This document shows positions 52,277 through 61,068 of a stretch of 64,000 bases of DNA, in pieces. The translations under genes and the position numbers were made by a program. The notes under the pieces were generated by a model that ran no database searches, was not told the DNA's origin, and worked only from the letters and a program-made list of their open reading frames with translations. The DNA comes from Methylobacterium oxalidis. Its GTDB lineage: Bacteria > Pseudomonadota > Alphaproteobacteria > Rhizobiales > Beijerinckiaceae. The stretch spans positions 1 through 64,000 of the forward strand of contig NZ_BJZU01000028.1 in the NCBI RefSeq assembly GCF_007992195.1, written 5' to 3'. Every line of letters begins with the position of its first letter. The first letter of the stretch is position 1.

Positions 52277-53347
52277 TTACTCCGCCGCTTCCGTCCGGCT
52301 GCTCCGTGACGCTGGCAGCCGGACGGCCCCGCGCTCGTACCAGCCTTGGCTCCGGTTCACGATCCACACCACCGAGAGCATGACCGGCACCTCGATGAGG
52401 ACGCCGACCACGGTGGCCAGCGCTGCGCCCGAGTTGAAGCCGAACAGGCTGATCGCGGCGGCCACCGCCAACTCGAAGAAGTTCGAGGCGCCGATCAGCG
52501 CCGACGGGCCGGCCACGCAGTGCTGCTCGCCCGCGGCGCGGTTCAGGAGGTAGGCCAGTCCGGAGTTCAGGTAGACCTGGATGAGGATGGGGACCGCGAG
52601 CAGGCCGATCACCGCTGGCTGCGCCAGGATCTGCTCGCCCTGGAAGCCGAACAGCAGCACCAGGGTGGCCAGGAGCGCCATGAGCGAGGCCGGCCCGAGC
52701 TTGGCGAGGAGTCGGTCCAGCGCCGCCTGCCCGCCCGAGGCGAGGAGGGCGCGGCGCACGACCTGGGCGATGATCACCGGGATGACGATGTAGAGCACCA
52801 CCGACAGAACCAGCGTGCCCCAGGGCACCGTGATGGCGGAGAGCCCGAGCAGCAGGCCGACGATCGGCGCGAAGGCCACCACCATGATCGTGTCGTTCAG
52901 CGCCACCTGGCTCAAGGTGAAGTGCGGCTCGCCCCGGGTCAGGTTCGACCACACGAACACCATCGCGGTGCAGGGCGCCGCCGCCAGGATGATGAGCCCG
53001 GCGATGTAGCTGTCGATCTGGTCGGCCGGCAGGTAGGGCCGGAACAGGTAGCCGATGAACAGCCAGCCGAGCGCGGCCATCGAGAAGGGCTTAACGGCCC
53101 AGTTGATGAACAACGTCACGCCGATGCCGCGCCAGTGCCGCCCGACCTGCCGCAGCGAGGCGAAGTCGATCTTGAGCAGCATGGGGATGACCATGAGCCA
53201 GATCAGGGCGGCGACCGGCAGGTTCACCTTGGCGACCTCGGCCGCGCCGACGGCGTGGAAGAAGCCTGGCATGACGTGGCCGAGCGCGATGCCGGCCACG
53301 ATGCAGAGGGCAACCCAGACGGTCAGGTAGCGTTCGAACAGGGACAT
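52277..53347 (-). CDS. acr3: ACR3-type arsenite exporter
   Basis: A 356-residue inner-membrane As(III) efflux protein with ten helices. Starts MSLFERYLTVWVALCIVAGI. Signature: AAPCTAMVFVWSNL with the conserved Cys, LNDTIMVVAFAPIVGLLLG, and NFFELAVAAAISLFG. The C-terminus is short and basic. It follows the ArsC gene by nine bases, and completes reduction plus export of arsenate. Confidence 0.94.
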   Translation of the reverse strand: MSLFERYLTVWVALCIVAGIALGHVMPGFFHAVGAAEVAKVNLPVAALIWLMVIPMLLKIDFASLRQVGRHWRGIGVTLFINWAVKPFSMAALGWLFIGYLFRPYLPADQIDSYIAGLIILAAAPCTAMVFVWSNLTRGEPHFTLSQVALNDTIMVVAFAPIVGLLLGLSAITVPWGTLVLSVVLYIVIPVIIAQVVRRALLASGGQAALDRLLAKLGPASLMALLATLVLLFGFQGEQILAQPAVIGLLAVPILIQVYLNSGLAYLLNRAAGEQHCVAGPSALIGASNFFELAVAAAISLFGFNSGAALATVVGVLIEVPVMLSVVWIVNRSQGWYERGAVRLPASRSSRTEAAE

Positions 53348-53356
53348 CGGGCTTCC

Positions 53357-53782
53357 TCAGGCGGTGGCGACGCGGCGGCCGTGCTCGTCGACGACGCGCT
53401 CGCCGTCCTCCTTCACGAGTTCGCCCTGCTGGGCGGGAAGCAGATCCAGCACAGCCTCGGACGGCCGGCACAGGCGCACGCCCTTCGGGCTGACCACGAG
53501 CGGGCGGTTCAGCAGGACCGGATGGGCCTCGATCGCGTCGAGGAGCTGCTCGTCGGTCAGCGACCGATTGGCGAGGCCGAGTTCCGCGTAGGGCGTGCCT
53601 TTCTCGCGCAGCACGTCCCGGACCGAGAGGCCGGCACGGGCGAGCAGTTGCTTGATGAGCGCCCGGCTCGGAGGCGTCTTCAGGTACTCGACCACGTGCG
53701 GCTCGACGCCGGCGTTGCGGATCATCGCCAGGGTGTTGCGCGACGTGCCGCAGGCGGGGTTGTGGTAGATGACGACGTCCAT
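53357..53782 (-). CDS. arsC: Arsenate reductase, glutaredoxin-coupled type
   Basis: A 141-residue ArsC of the ArsC/Spx fold. MDVVIYHNPACGTSRNTLAM holds the catalytic Cys. YLKTPPSRALIKQLL and LNRPLVVSPKGVRLCRP are typical. It reduces As(V) with glutathione and glutaredoxin. Its ATG overlaps the stop of the second, unrelated arsenate reductase (TGATG). Confidence 0.93.
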   Translation of the reverse strand: MDVVIYHNPACGTSRNTLAMIRNAGVEPHVVEYLKTPPSRALIKQLLARAGLSVRDVLREKGTPYAELGLANRSLTDEQLLDAIEAHPVLLNRPLVVSPKGVRLCRPSEAVLDLLPAQQGELVKEDGERVVDEHGRRVATA

Positions 53783-54309
53783 CACGCGACCTCCGGGCGG
53801 GCCGAGGTGGCGCCGGCGAGCTGGCCGATCTCCCGGACCTTCGACGACAGGGCGACCTGGTCGAGGCTGCCGAGCGGCAGGGCAACGAAGGCCGCGATCC
53901 GATTCTTTAGGTAGCGCTGGGCGGTGACGAATGCGCGCTTGCGCTCCATCTCCGAGCCCTCCGCCGCCGCGGGGTCCTCGATGCCCCAGTGGGCCGTCAC
54001 CGGCTGGCCGGGCCAGTACGGGCACGCCTCGCCGGCGGCGTTGTCACAGACGGTGAAGACGAAATCCATGACGGGGGCGTCGGGCCCGGCGAACTCGTCC
54101 CACGACTTCGAGCGCAGGCCCTCGGTCGGGTAGTCGCTCTCCCGCAGGACCTGCAGCGCCAGCGGGTGCGGCTCGCCCTTCGGTTGGCTGCCGGCCGAGA
54201 AGGCGCGGAAGCGCCCGCCGCCCTCCTTGTTGAGCATGGCCTCGGCCAGGATCGAGCGGGCCGAGTTGCCGGTGCAGAGGAACAGGACGTTGTAGGCGGG
54301 CTCAGGCAT
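53782..54309 (-). CDS. Arsenate reductase, low-molecular-weight phosphatase type
   Basis: A 175-residue protein of the LMW-PTP fold: NVLFLCTGNSARSILAEAML is the P-loop (C-x-x-N-S-x-R-S pattern), FSAGSQPKGEPHPLAL and DFVFTVCDNAAGEACPYWPG supply the second Cys and the acid loop. This type uses thioredoxin or mycothiol-like couples, unlike the glutaredoxin type next to it. Starts inside the end of the upstream arsR (8-base overlap). Confidence 0.92.
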   Translation of the reverse strand: MPEPAYNVLFLCTGNSARSILAEAMLNKEGGGRFRAFSAGSQPKGEPHPLALQVLRESDYPTEGLRSKSWDEFAGPDAPVMDFVFTVCDNAAGEACPYWPGQPVTAHWGIEDPAAAEGSEMERKRAFVTAQRYLKNRIAAFVALPLGSLDQVALSSKVREIGQLAGATSARPEVA

Positions 54310-54661
54310 GGAGGGTGTCCCCGGTGGTGCAGTCGCAGGCGGCGAGCGCGGCGACGGCCGGGTTGCACACCTCCGGGTGGCCCTGGCAGCAGTCGCGCAT
54401 GAGGAACTGGACGAGGTCGGACAGGCCGGCATAGGCGGCGCTGTAGATGACCGACTTGCCCTCGCGGCGGGACGTGATCAGCCCGGCATGCGAGAGCTCC
54501 TTCAGGTGGAAGGACAGGTTGTTGCCGGCGACGCCCACGGTCTCCGCGAGCACTCCGGCCGCGAGGCCGTCGGGACCGGCCGTGACCAGGGCGCGCACGA
54601 CCCGCAGGCGATGCTCCTGTCCGAGCGCCGCGAAGGCGGCGAGGGCTTGCCGTTCGTCCAT
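54302..54661 (-). CDS. arsR: ArsR-family regulator, second copy
   Basis: A 119-residue repressor: FAALGQEHRLRVVRALVTAG, HTH AGNNLSFHLKELSHAGLITS, wing KSVIYSAAY. The tail RDCCQGHPEVC provides Cys for As(III). It heads the arsC-arsC-acr3 operon and is divergent from arsH across the dyad at 54676-54691. Confidence 0.92.
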   Translation of the reverse strand: MDERQALAAFAALGQEHRLRVVRALVTAGPDGLAAGVLAETVGVAGNNLSFHLKELSHAGLITSRREGKSVIYSAAYAGLSDLVQFLMRDCCQGHPEVCNPAVAALAACDCTTGDTLHA

Positions 54662-54675
54662 CGAATGACCTACAT

Positions 54676-54691
54676 ATCAACTCCTGTTGAA
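54676..54691. promoter_or_regulatory. ArsR operator between arsR and arsH
   Basis: ATCAA-CTCCTG-TTGAA, a dyad of the usual ArsR type, in the 50-base gap between divergent genes. One site could control both directions. Confidence 0.7.
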
Positions 54692-54711
54692 ACGTAGAGG
54701 AATCAAGCGCC

Positions 54712-55458
54712 TTGGACAAGCCCCAGCAGCCGTTCGCCGACGGGATGCCCAACCTCTCCGAGGCGCATTTCGAGGTGCCGACCGCCGAGCGCGTGGAGGC
54801 GTCGATGCCGCTCGCCCACGCGCCGCGCTTCCTGATCCTCTACGGCTCGCTGCGCGCGCGCTCGTTCAGCCGCTTCCTGGCCTACGAGGCGGCGCGCCTG
54901 CTGGAAGCGATGGGTGGCGAGGTGCGGATCTACGACGCCCACGGGCTGCCGCTGCCCGACGACGCCACCGCCGACCACCCGAAGGTGCAGGAGCTGCGGC
55001 AGCTCTCGATCTGGTCCGAGGGCCAGGTCTGGGTCTCGCCGGAGCGCCACGGCAACCTGACTGGCGTGATGAAGAGCCAGATCGACTGGCTGCCCTTGAG
55101 CGAGGGCTCGGTCCGGCCGACCCAGGGGCGGACGCTCGCGGTGATGCAGGTCTCGGGCGGCTCGCAGAGCTTTAACGCCGTGAACTCTCTGCGGGTGCTC
55201 GGGCGCTGGATGCGGATGATCACCATCCCGAACCAGTCGTCCGTGCCAATGGCCTACAAGGAGTTCGACGACGCCGGCCGCATGAAGCCGGGCCCCCTGT
55301 ACGAGCGCGTGGTCGACGTATGCGAGGAGCTGATGAAGTTCACGCTCCTGACCCGCGGGAGGGCCGACTACCTCGTCGACCGCTACAGCGAGCGCAAGGA
55401 GCGCGAGCCGGAACGGCTCAAGGCCATCGCTTCCGACATCGGTTTCGCCAAGCCCTAG
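54712..55458 (+). CDS. arsH: ArsH NADPH-dependent FMN reductase
   Basis: A 248-residue flavoprotein. [20 protein letters not shown] is the FMN-binding start of the flavodoxin-like fold. Also [20 protein letters not shown] and [17 protein letters not shown]. ArsH oxidises trivalent organoarsenicals. The reading frame begins with TTG 54712 preceded by AGAGGA; ATG 54745 is the other candidate. Divergent from the ars operon and expected to be arsenite-inducible. Confidence 0.93.
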   Translation: MDKPQQPFADGMPNLSEAHFEVPTAERVEASMPLAHAPRFLILYGSLRARSFSRFLAYEAARLLEAMGGEVRIYDAHGLPLPDDATADHPKVQELRQLSIWSEGQVWVSPERHGNLTGVMKSQIDWLPLSEGSVRPTQGRTLAVMQVSGGSQSFNAVNSLRVLGRWMRMITIPNQSSVPMAYKEFDDAGRMKPGPLYERVVDVCEELMKFTLLTRGRADYLVDRYSERKEREPERLKAIASDIGFAKP

Positions 55459-55580
55459 GCTTGCGTCGTCGACGATGATCGTTCGCTGGACTCCGGCCCT
55501 CACGAGTGGGCGCGGTAGGCGCGACGGAGCAGGCGCGTGCTATGCCGCGCCTGTTCCTCGACCGGGAGCGGGCTAAGGCA

Positions 55581-56246
55581 TCAGGCGAAGTCCTCGTCGT
55601 AATACATCGAGTCGTCCACCTTGCCGTCGGTCTCAAGCTCCGGTTCCATGTAGGCGATCCGCCCTGCGACGCGCTCGAACGTCATCACAGTCGTGAAGAC
55701 GATCTTGTCGCCATGGAACGCCCGATCCTGGTCGTTCTCGCCGTTCAGCGATCCGGTCAGGGTCGCGACCAGCGCGTCGTCACTCGGCTTGAAATCGTAT
55801 TCCTCGATGTAGAGCTCATCGAAGTAGGCGTTCGTCGAGGCGATCTCGCCGTCCAGGGCCCCCTCGATCATCATCGGGTCGTCCTGGACGAACGCGTTGA
55901 CATCGTCGCTCAGATGCCTGGACCTCCAGAACCGGCCGTCGAAGTGGCCCTGGCTCGCGAGGAAGTCGCACAGCTCGGACGTGAGATCCTCGACGCCGGG
56001 CAGGTCGGCGGGAAGCCCCCGGAGCGTTCCGACTCGCTCGTCCATTAGGCGCAGGTCCGGGATGAGGATTTCGGCCTTGCCGATGTCGCTCAGGGGAAAC
56101 CTGGTTTCCGCTCGGAGCGCCGCGGCCGTCTTGTATCCGAAGAATGCGGCCACGAGTTCGTGCGCGTGAGAGGAGCCCAGCTTGTTGCCGGTCAGGAGGC
56201 GATAGCGCGCGCGCAGGTGGTCCGCGCAGTCCTTGGGAAGGGACAT
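55581..56246 (-). CDS. Hypothetical protein
   Basis: A 221-residue acidic protein. The first 45 residues (RYRLLTGNKLGSSHAHELVA, then FFGYKTAAALRAE) form a helical motif that I have seen at the start of uncharacterised bacterial proteins. The rest is Asp/Glu-rich with a beta C-terminal region (DKIVFTTVMTFERVAGRIAY). No signal peptide. Function unknown. It stands alone, leftward, upstream of the kinase operon. Confidence 0.65.
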   Translation of the reverse strand: MSLPKDCADHLRARYRLLTGNKLGSSHAHELVAAFFGYKTAAALRAETRFPLSDIGKAEILIPDLRLMDERVGTLRGLPADLPGVEDLTSELCDFLASQGHFDGRFWRSRHLSDDVNAFVQDDPMMIEGALDGEIASTNAYFDELYIEEYDFKPSDDALVATLTGSLNGENDQDRAFHGDKIVFTTVMTFERVAGRIAYMEPELETDGKVDDSMYYDEDFA

Positions 56247-56610
56247 GGCACATCCATTTCACACCGGCGTCTTGAGTGGGTGGTCACAAGCGCTTGATGA
56301 TCACCCTGCGCCGGCAGAGATGGTTGCCGTTCAGGTATCGATCCGAGATCGAGTTCGCCGCCTTTTGGGTCGCTTGCAGCCCGGGCATCGGCTCCGGTTT
56401 GGAATGTAGCCGTCGCGACCACGCTCGGCAACTGGCATCCCGCGATCGGGCGTCTGGTTATCCCGCACCGGACGGGGCTTCGGCCTGCGGGCCCCATCGG
56501 ACGCGCCGCGGCGCTTGCGCCCGTCCCGCGCCCCGCTCCTGGCCTTCGCACGCGCGTCCGTGCGAAAAGCCCGGCACCAAGCTCGACAGGGCGGCAACTG
56601 GGGGGATGCG
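56247..56610. promoter_or_regulatory. Upstream region of kinase operon, with hairpin
   Basis: About 360 bases without a supported gene. A perfect hairpin TTCGCACG-CGCGTC-CGTGCGAA lies at 56544-56565, 45 bases before the GTG start. It could be an operator or attenuator. The plus-strand frame across the region has no protein-like composition. Confidence 0.45.
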
Positions 56611-57066
56611 GTGATCACGATCGGGATCAGGGCGGCGCCACGCGTGGTCACCTTCGCGGTCTACGACACGGACGCCAAGACGGTCATCAACGTCGAGGAG
56701 ATCAGGATCCCGGCGGCCTTTGGGACCCCCGACGGGCTGAAGTACCTGCGCAGCAACCTCCTGGACGTCCTGCGCGAGTTCCGGGTCGAGAGGGCCGGCG
56801 TGCGGCTCACCGAGCCCAGCGCGCAGTCCCTCAGCATCGACCGCGTCCAGATCGAGGGCGTCATTCAAGAGGCCTTCGCCAGCAGCGAGCTCTCGGCCTA
56901 TTTCGCGGGCCCGATCGCCACCGGGGCGGCCCGCCTTGGCATCGAGCGGACGCGGTTCAAGCCACTCGCCGACGGCGAGGACGGGTACGGCATCGAGAAC
57001 TGGGGAAAGATGTCGAAGGAGGAGCGGGAGGCGATCCTGTACGCCATGGGGGCCGAAAATGCTTAA
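56611..57066 (+). CDS. RNase H-like-fold candidate, first gene of kinase operon
   Basis: A 151-residue protein. GTG 56611 follows GGGGGA and starts at the first strand. The order looks like RNase H/RuvC or DUF3010-like folds: strand pair ITIGIRAAPRVVTFAVYDTD, helix with LKYLRSNLLDVLREF, strand ERAGVRLTEP, helix DRVQIEGVIQEAF with a conserved-type Glu, and a C-terminal helix. The first strand has Arg where active nucleases have Asp, so catalysis is doubtful. Its stop overlaps the kinase start by eight bases. Assignment is by pattern only. Confidence 0.6.
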   Translation: MITIGIRAAPRVVTFAVYDTDAKTVINVEEIRIPAAFGTPDGLKYLRSNLLDVLREFRVERAGVRLTEPSAQSLSIDRVQIEGVIQEAFASSELSAYFAGPIATGAARLGIERTRFKPLADGEDGYGIENWGKMSKEEREAILYAMGAENA

Positions 57067-58105
57067 GCCGTACAACAAGGCCGAGCTGACCTTTGAGCGG
57101 GTGCGGGACATCGGCGCGGACGGCCGCAACTCGGAGACCTTCCTCTCGCGCGATCACCAGCTCAACGCGGAGATCGTAACGAAGCGGATCGCGAAGGCGA
57201 GCCTGGCCTCGCCGGCCGAGTTCTTCGCGGAGTCGCAGGCCCTCTACGCGAGCGCTCATCAGAACGTCGTTCAGATCCACTACGCCTGCTACGACGAAGA
57301 CCATATCTACCTAGCGATGCCGTTCTACCGCCGCGGCTCGGTGAAGGGCCTCATCACGGGCCGCTACATGACCGTCCGCGAGATCGTCACGGTCGCCTGC
57401 CAAGTCCTGAGCGGGCTTCACCACATCCACTCGAAGAAGCTCGTCCACTTCGACGTGAAGCCCGACAACATCCTGCTGTCGGACCGGGGCGAGGCGCTGG
57501 TGTCGGATTTCGGGCAGGCCAAGCAGATGAACTTCGTCGGGAAGGCCGAGCAGGACCGGCACTACACCCCCATGATCCCGCCCGAGGCCCTGGCGGAGGA
57601 TCGGTTCGACCTCACCTTCGACATCTACCAGTTCGGGCTGACCCTCTACCGGATGTGCAACGGGAACGAGGCCTTCCACGCGCAGCTGGCGAAGTACGGT
57701 CCGCCGGGACCCGGTTTCGACCGGGCCGGCTTCCGGTATGACGTCCGGAACGGGCGGTTCCCTGACCGCCGGGCGTTCGCGCCGCACATCCCGTCGAAGC
57801 TCCGCAAGGTCGTCCGCGCCTGCCTGGAGACAGAGCCCTCCGATCGATACGGTTCCGCCCTAGACGTGGCCAACGCACTGGCCGACATCGACGGCTGCCT
57901 GCTGGACTGGCGCCTGGAGGCAACAGCTGATAAGAGAGTTTGGAGGAAGAACGAAAACGGAACGTCGTACGAGTTCACCGTAAACGGGGACGGGAGCTCC
58001 GAGTGCTACAAGACGAAGGACGGCGGACGGCGGCAGCGCGTGACCGCCGCATGCCAGACCAAAATCTCCGAGCGGGACGTGGAGCGGCTGCTAGGTTCCT
58101 ACTGA
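57059..58105 (+). CDS. Serine/threonine protein kinase
   Basis: A 348-residue soluble kinase. ATP-site Lys42 (EIVTKRIAK), helix-C Glu58 (AESQAL), catalytic loop HFDVKPDNILL (Asp132, Lys134, Asn137; HFD instead of HRD), DFG at 150-152 (SDFGQAK), IPPEAL in place of APE, and DIYQFGLTLYRM. The Gly-rich loop is weak (IGADGRNSETF). After the kinase lobe, a short beta-rich tail (YEFTVNGDGSSECYKTKDGG) may read a signal. No membrane segment or PASTA domain. It overlaps both neighbours, so the three proteins are made together. Confidence 0.92.
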   Translation: MLKPYNKAELTFERVRDIGADGRNSETFLSRDHQLNAEIVTKRIAKASLASPAEFFAESQALYASAHQNVVQIHYACYDEDHIYLAMPFYRRGSVKGLITGRYMTVREIVTVACQVLSGLHHIHSKKLVHFDVKPDNILLSDRGEALVSDFGQAKQMNFVGKAEQDRHYTPMIPPEALAEDRFDLTFDIYQFGLTLYRMCNGNEAFHAQLAKYGPPGPGFDRAGFRYDVRNGRFPDRRAFAPHIPSKLRKVVRACLETEPSDRYGSALDVANALADIDGCLLDWRLEATADKRVWRKNENGTSYEFTVNGDGSSECYKTKDGGRRQRVTAACQTKISERDVERLLGSY

Positions 58106-58293
58106 TGGCCAAGATCAAGAACGACCCGAGCCGATACGTCAGGCGCTCCAGCCTTGCTGGGCGCCCGGCCGCCTGCGCGGGCGAAAAGGGCGATCAGGCG
58201 AACCGGAAGCCGGAGCGGGACTTCCTGGCCGCCCCCATCGGCGACGACTTCTACGTGGATTTCCGACCTCAGGGCCGTCGAGACAACACATAG
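58105..58293 (+). CDS. Small protein of kinase operon, 62 aa
   Basis: Starts by TGATG overlap with the kinase stop. MAKIKNDPSRYVRRSSLAGR is basic, with Ser residues in R-R-S-S context that could be a phosphorylation target. The end, LAAPIGDDFYVDFRPQGRR, is strand-like. It is a likely kinase substrate or partner, by position. Confidence 0.65.
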   Translation: MAKIKNDPSRYVRRSSLAGRPAACAGEKGDQANRKPERDFLAAPIGDDFYVDFRPQGRRDNT

Positions 58294-58381
58294 AGATCCG
58301 CGCGACTGCGCCGCGGATCGCATTCGGGCCGTCCGGACGTGAGACGGGGCGAGCGACCGGCCCCGCACCGGCGCGACGAAG

Positions 58382-58666
58382 TCACCGCTTTGCACCGCAA
58401 GGCCGGCTGTAGACCGTGCCGTCGTGCTCCAGGGCGCCGTCCGAGCGCACGACGAGATCCACATCATACGGGACCTCCGCCCCACCCATGCCGTAGCAGC
58501 GCGCGGCTCGGACGCGGCCGCCGGGGATTGTCGCGTGCCGGCAATCCATCAGGTCGATGCCGACGTCAGGGCCTGGGCCGATGGTAATGTCGGGCATGCC
58601 CGGCGCGCAGTAGCGGCCGGGTGCGGGTAGGGGCGGACGCATCTCGGGCGCCATAGGCGGCTTCAC
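58382..58666 (-). CDS. Small hypothetical protein
   Basis: A 94-residue protein from GTG 58666 or ATG 58654. Pro-rich start (MAPEMRPPLPAPG), then CRHATIPGGRVRAARCYGMG and VPYDVDLVVRSDGALEHDGT. The C-terminal pattern suggests a small beta barrel. Not recognised; convergent to the kinase operon. Confidence 0.45.
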   Translation of the reverse strand: MKPPMAPEMRPPLPAPGRYCAPGMPDITIGPGPDVGIDLMDCRHATIPGGRVRAARCYGMGGAEVPYDVDLVVRSDGALEHDGTVYSRPCGAKR

Positions 58667-59130
58667 ACCCTAAGGCGCATTCTCTAGGTAGGCGCAGGGT
58701 GGTTCGCTCCCGTTCGCCTAAGCATCGTCGATGAGCAACGAAGCGCCGAGAGCCGACTTCGGGCTAGTCGGACTTGGACCGCCGCTCCCGACCCTTCTCG
58801 GGCCTTCGGATTGTCTGCTTATCGGCCATCTGATTGGCCCAGAACGACCGATCCTGGCCGCAAGCGGCCTGTCCTCTTAGGGGCTCAAGCTAAGGGCAAG
58901 CGGACGTCCTACGCCGCTCAGGTGAATGCCTCAAAGTGACCCATTGCAGACGGTCGGAATGTCCGCTTCCAGGCAGTTCAATGGACCCGGTTCGGCAACT
59001 TCTGGCCAGTAGTGGCCTGTCTGCTCTGGGGAGGGCTTGCCAAAAAGAGCAGACAAGGCCCTACCGAACCAACCCAGTCGTAAAGCTCGATTGGCGTCGG
59101 CCTCAAAAATGGACACCAGCACGCCGCCAG
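58667..59130. other. Gene-free stretch
   Basis: About 460 bases with no supported gene; short frames lack protein-like composition. Several TCCGCTT-like and GGCCAGTAGTGGCC (near 59004, a dyad of GGCCA/TGGCC type) short motifs occur. It may be intergenic repeat-type DNA of the genus. Confidence 0.4.
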
Positions 59131-59805
59131 TCACCGCCGCCCGGCGGCCTCCAAGCGGGTCCGGTCAACAATCTCGACCGCGCCTCGACGAAGTTCGATC
59201 AGGCCCGCCTCGGCCCATTGTGCCAGAATGCGGCTCACCACCTCGCGCACGCTTCCGACATCGTCCGCGAGCTTTTGATGGGTCACCGCGGCGACGCCCC
59301 GCGGATCGGCTTCAGCGAGGAGGCGTTGCGCGAGGCGCTGCTTTAGCGGTGCGAACGCGACCTCGTCGATCAGCGTGAACAGGCCGGACATCAATCGCGT
59401 GTAGTCATCCATGACGAATCTGCGGAACGCCGCGCTGTCGCCGATCAGGTGCTGGAACGTGCCGACCGGCAGGGCCGCGAGTTCGGTCCGCTCCTCGGCC
59501 ACGCTCTGCGCCGGAAAGGTGCCGCCGGACAGGAGACACTGAGTGGTGAGGGGGCAGGTGCCGCCCGGGCCAACCTTGTAGATCAGCACCTCGCGTCCGC
59601 CCTCCGACATCCGGAAGATCCGCGTGCGTCCCTCCAGGCACATCAGGTAGTTGGCACACTCGCCATTTAGTTCGTAGGCGATGGCGCCTGCATCCAGCAC
59701 CGGGAAATGCACGGTTCCCCGAGCGATCTGAAGATGCGCCGGGCTGAGAGCTTGAAGAAGCGGAAACCGGTCGATCCACCGCTCGACCTTTTGGGCATCC
59801 GTCAT
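59131..59805 (-). CDS. Crp/Fnr-family transcription regulator
   Basis: A 224-residue regulator. From MTDAQKVERWIDRFPLLQAL, a cyclic-nucleotide-binding barrel (GAIAYELNGECANYLMCLEG; EVLIYKVGPGGTCPL) and a C-terminal winged helix (HQKLADDVGSVREVVSRILA). There is no N-terminal Cys cluster for an Fe-S centre as in FNR. The start at 59805 is chosen for the conserved opening. Divergent from the pentapeptide gene, with a palindrome between them. Confidence 0.9.
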   Translation of the reverse strand: MTDAQKVERWIDRFPLLQALSPAHLQIARGTVHFPVLDAGAIAYELNGECANYLMCLEGRTRIFRMSEGGREVLIYKVGPGGTCPLTTQCLLSGGTFPAQSVAEERTELAALPVGTFQHLIGDSAAFRRFVMDDYTRLMSGLFTLIDEVAFAPLKQRLAQRLLAEADPRGVAAVTHQKLADDVGSVREVVSRILAQWAEAGLIELRRGAVEIVDRTRLEAAGRR

Positions 59806-59886
59806 GGCTGGCGTGGTCCCCCGGCCATGACGACGGGTTGATCGTCCGGCGCGCGTTGCGTTTTCCTCCCGCCGCGCCGGATTTGT

Positions 59887-59900
59887 GTGACCTGGGTCAC
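59887..59900. promoter_or_regulatory. Palindrome between Crp/Fnr and pentapeptide genes
   Basis: GTGACC-TG-GGTCAC, perfect 6-bp arms, between divergent starts. A plausible site for the Crp/Fnr protein. Confidence 0.65.
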
Positions 59901-59990
59901 CGACCGGGTGCAGCGGCCCGGCATAGCATCGCGACACAACGAACACGATAAGGGTGCCCGCCATGCGTGGCGCCCGCCGGGAGTAAACCG

Positions 59991-60791
59991 ATGCGCCGCT
60001 TAGCCCTCAGCTTCATGCTCGCCGTCTTCGCTGCCGGCCCCGCCGCGGCCGAACAAGATCTGCTGCTCGGAGCCGACATGTCCTCGCCTGCCATGACGAA
60101 GGCCGAGATGAGCCGCGCCGACGTAGAGGCGATGATCCAGGCCGCGGACGGTAAGCCCATCGACCTGCACGACAAGGCGCTGTCGGGCCTCGATCTCTCC
60201 GGGTTGAATCTCCGGGGCGTCAACTTACGAACTGCGCGCCTGAACAAGGCCAATCTACGCGGCGCCGACCTCAGCGGCGCAAACCTCGAACAGGCATGGC
60301 TCCTGAAGGCAGACCTTTCCGGGGCCAAGCTCGCGGACGCGAAAATGTTCGGCATCACGGCGCGGGAGGCCAACCTCAGCGGGGCCGACCTCAGCCGGTC
60401 CATGCCCATCGGCGATTTCAAGGGCGCCAACATGAGCAGCGCCACGCTGGTCGATCTCAAGGGCGGAGCCAACATCAAGAATCAGTCCATGGGTCTGATG
60501 CGGGCGGTGTTCACCTCGGTGAACCTGTCGGGCGCGAACCTCAAGGGAGCCAACCTCGGCCGGTCACGCCTGGAGTATGCGAATCTTAAGGATGCCGATC
60601 TCACTGGCGTGGTGCTGATGGGCTCAGACTTGTCCGGGGCCAATTTGACCGGTGCTACGGTCACGGGCGCGGACTTCAAGAACGTCGATGTCAGCGGCGC
60701 TCGTCTCATCGACCTCCAAGGTCAGTCCGAGGCCAAGGACTGGGCGGAGAGGGTGAACATCGACCGTGCCGTCACTCAGGCATCCGATTGA
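59991..60791 (+). CDS. Secreted pentapeptide-repeat protein
   Basis: A 266-residue protein. GGGAG precedes ATG 59991; signal peptide MRRLALSFMLAVFAAGPAAA. About 20 pentapeptide repeats of the A-[D/N]-L-x-x type follow (LSGLDLSGLNLRGVNL; ANLRGADLSGANLEQA; ANLTGATVTGADF), which build a right-handed square beta-helix. Some repeat tracts are interrupted (SMPIGDFKGA, GGANIKNQSMG). Function unknown; the protein is probably periplasmic. Confidence 0.9.
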   Translation: MRRLALSFMLAVFAAGPAAAEQDLLLGADMSSPAMTKAEMSRADVEAMIQAADGKPIDLHDKALSGLDLSGLNLRGVNLRTARLNKANLRGADLSGANLEQAWLLKADLSGAKLADAKMFGITAREANLSGADLSRSMPIGDFKGANMSSATLVDLKGGANIKNQSMGLMRAVFTSVNLSGANLKGANLGRSRLEYANLKDADLTGVVLMGSDLSGANLTGATVTGADFKNVDVSGARLIDLQGQSEAKDWAERVNIDRAVTQASD

Positions 60792-61068
60792 TCCGCCCGT
60801 TCACCAACCTGACGGCCCGCCTCTGACCTCAACGGTTTCTGTCTCAAGAAACCTAGTCAGCGGTAATCTACAACGTTCCCTGATATCAGCGAAGCCGCAA
60901 ACTCGGGTTGCCCAATCGACAAGACTGGCTTCAAGCCAAAGCACGACGTTCGTCGTCCCCAGCCAAATCATCGCATCGCGTGATCAAAATGATCGATACG
61001 TTCCATTGGATCGAACGAATGGACGCGGTCATGGTCGTGGCAGATCCAGTCCGCGAGGTGCACGCACC

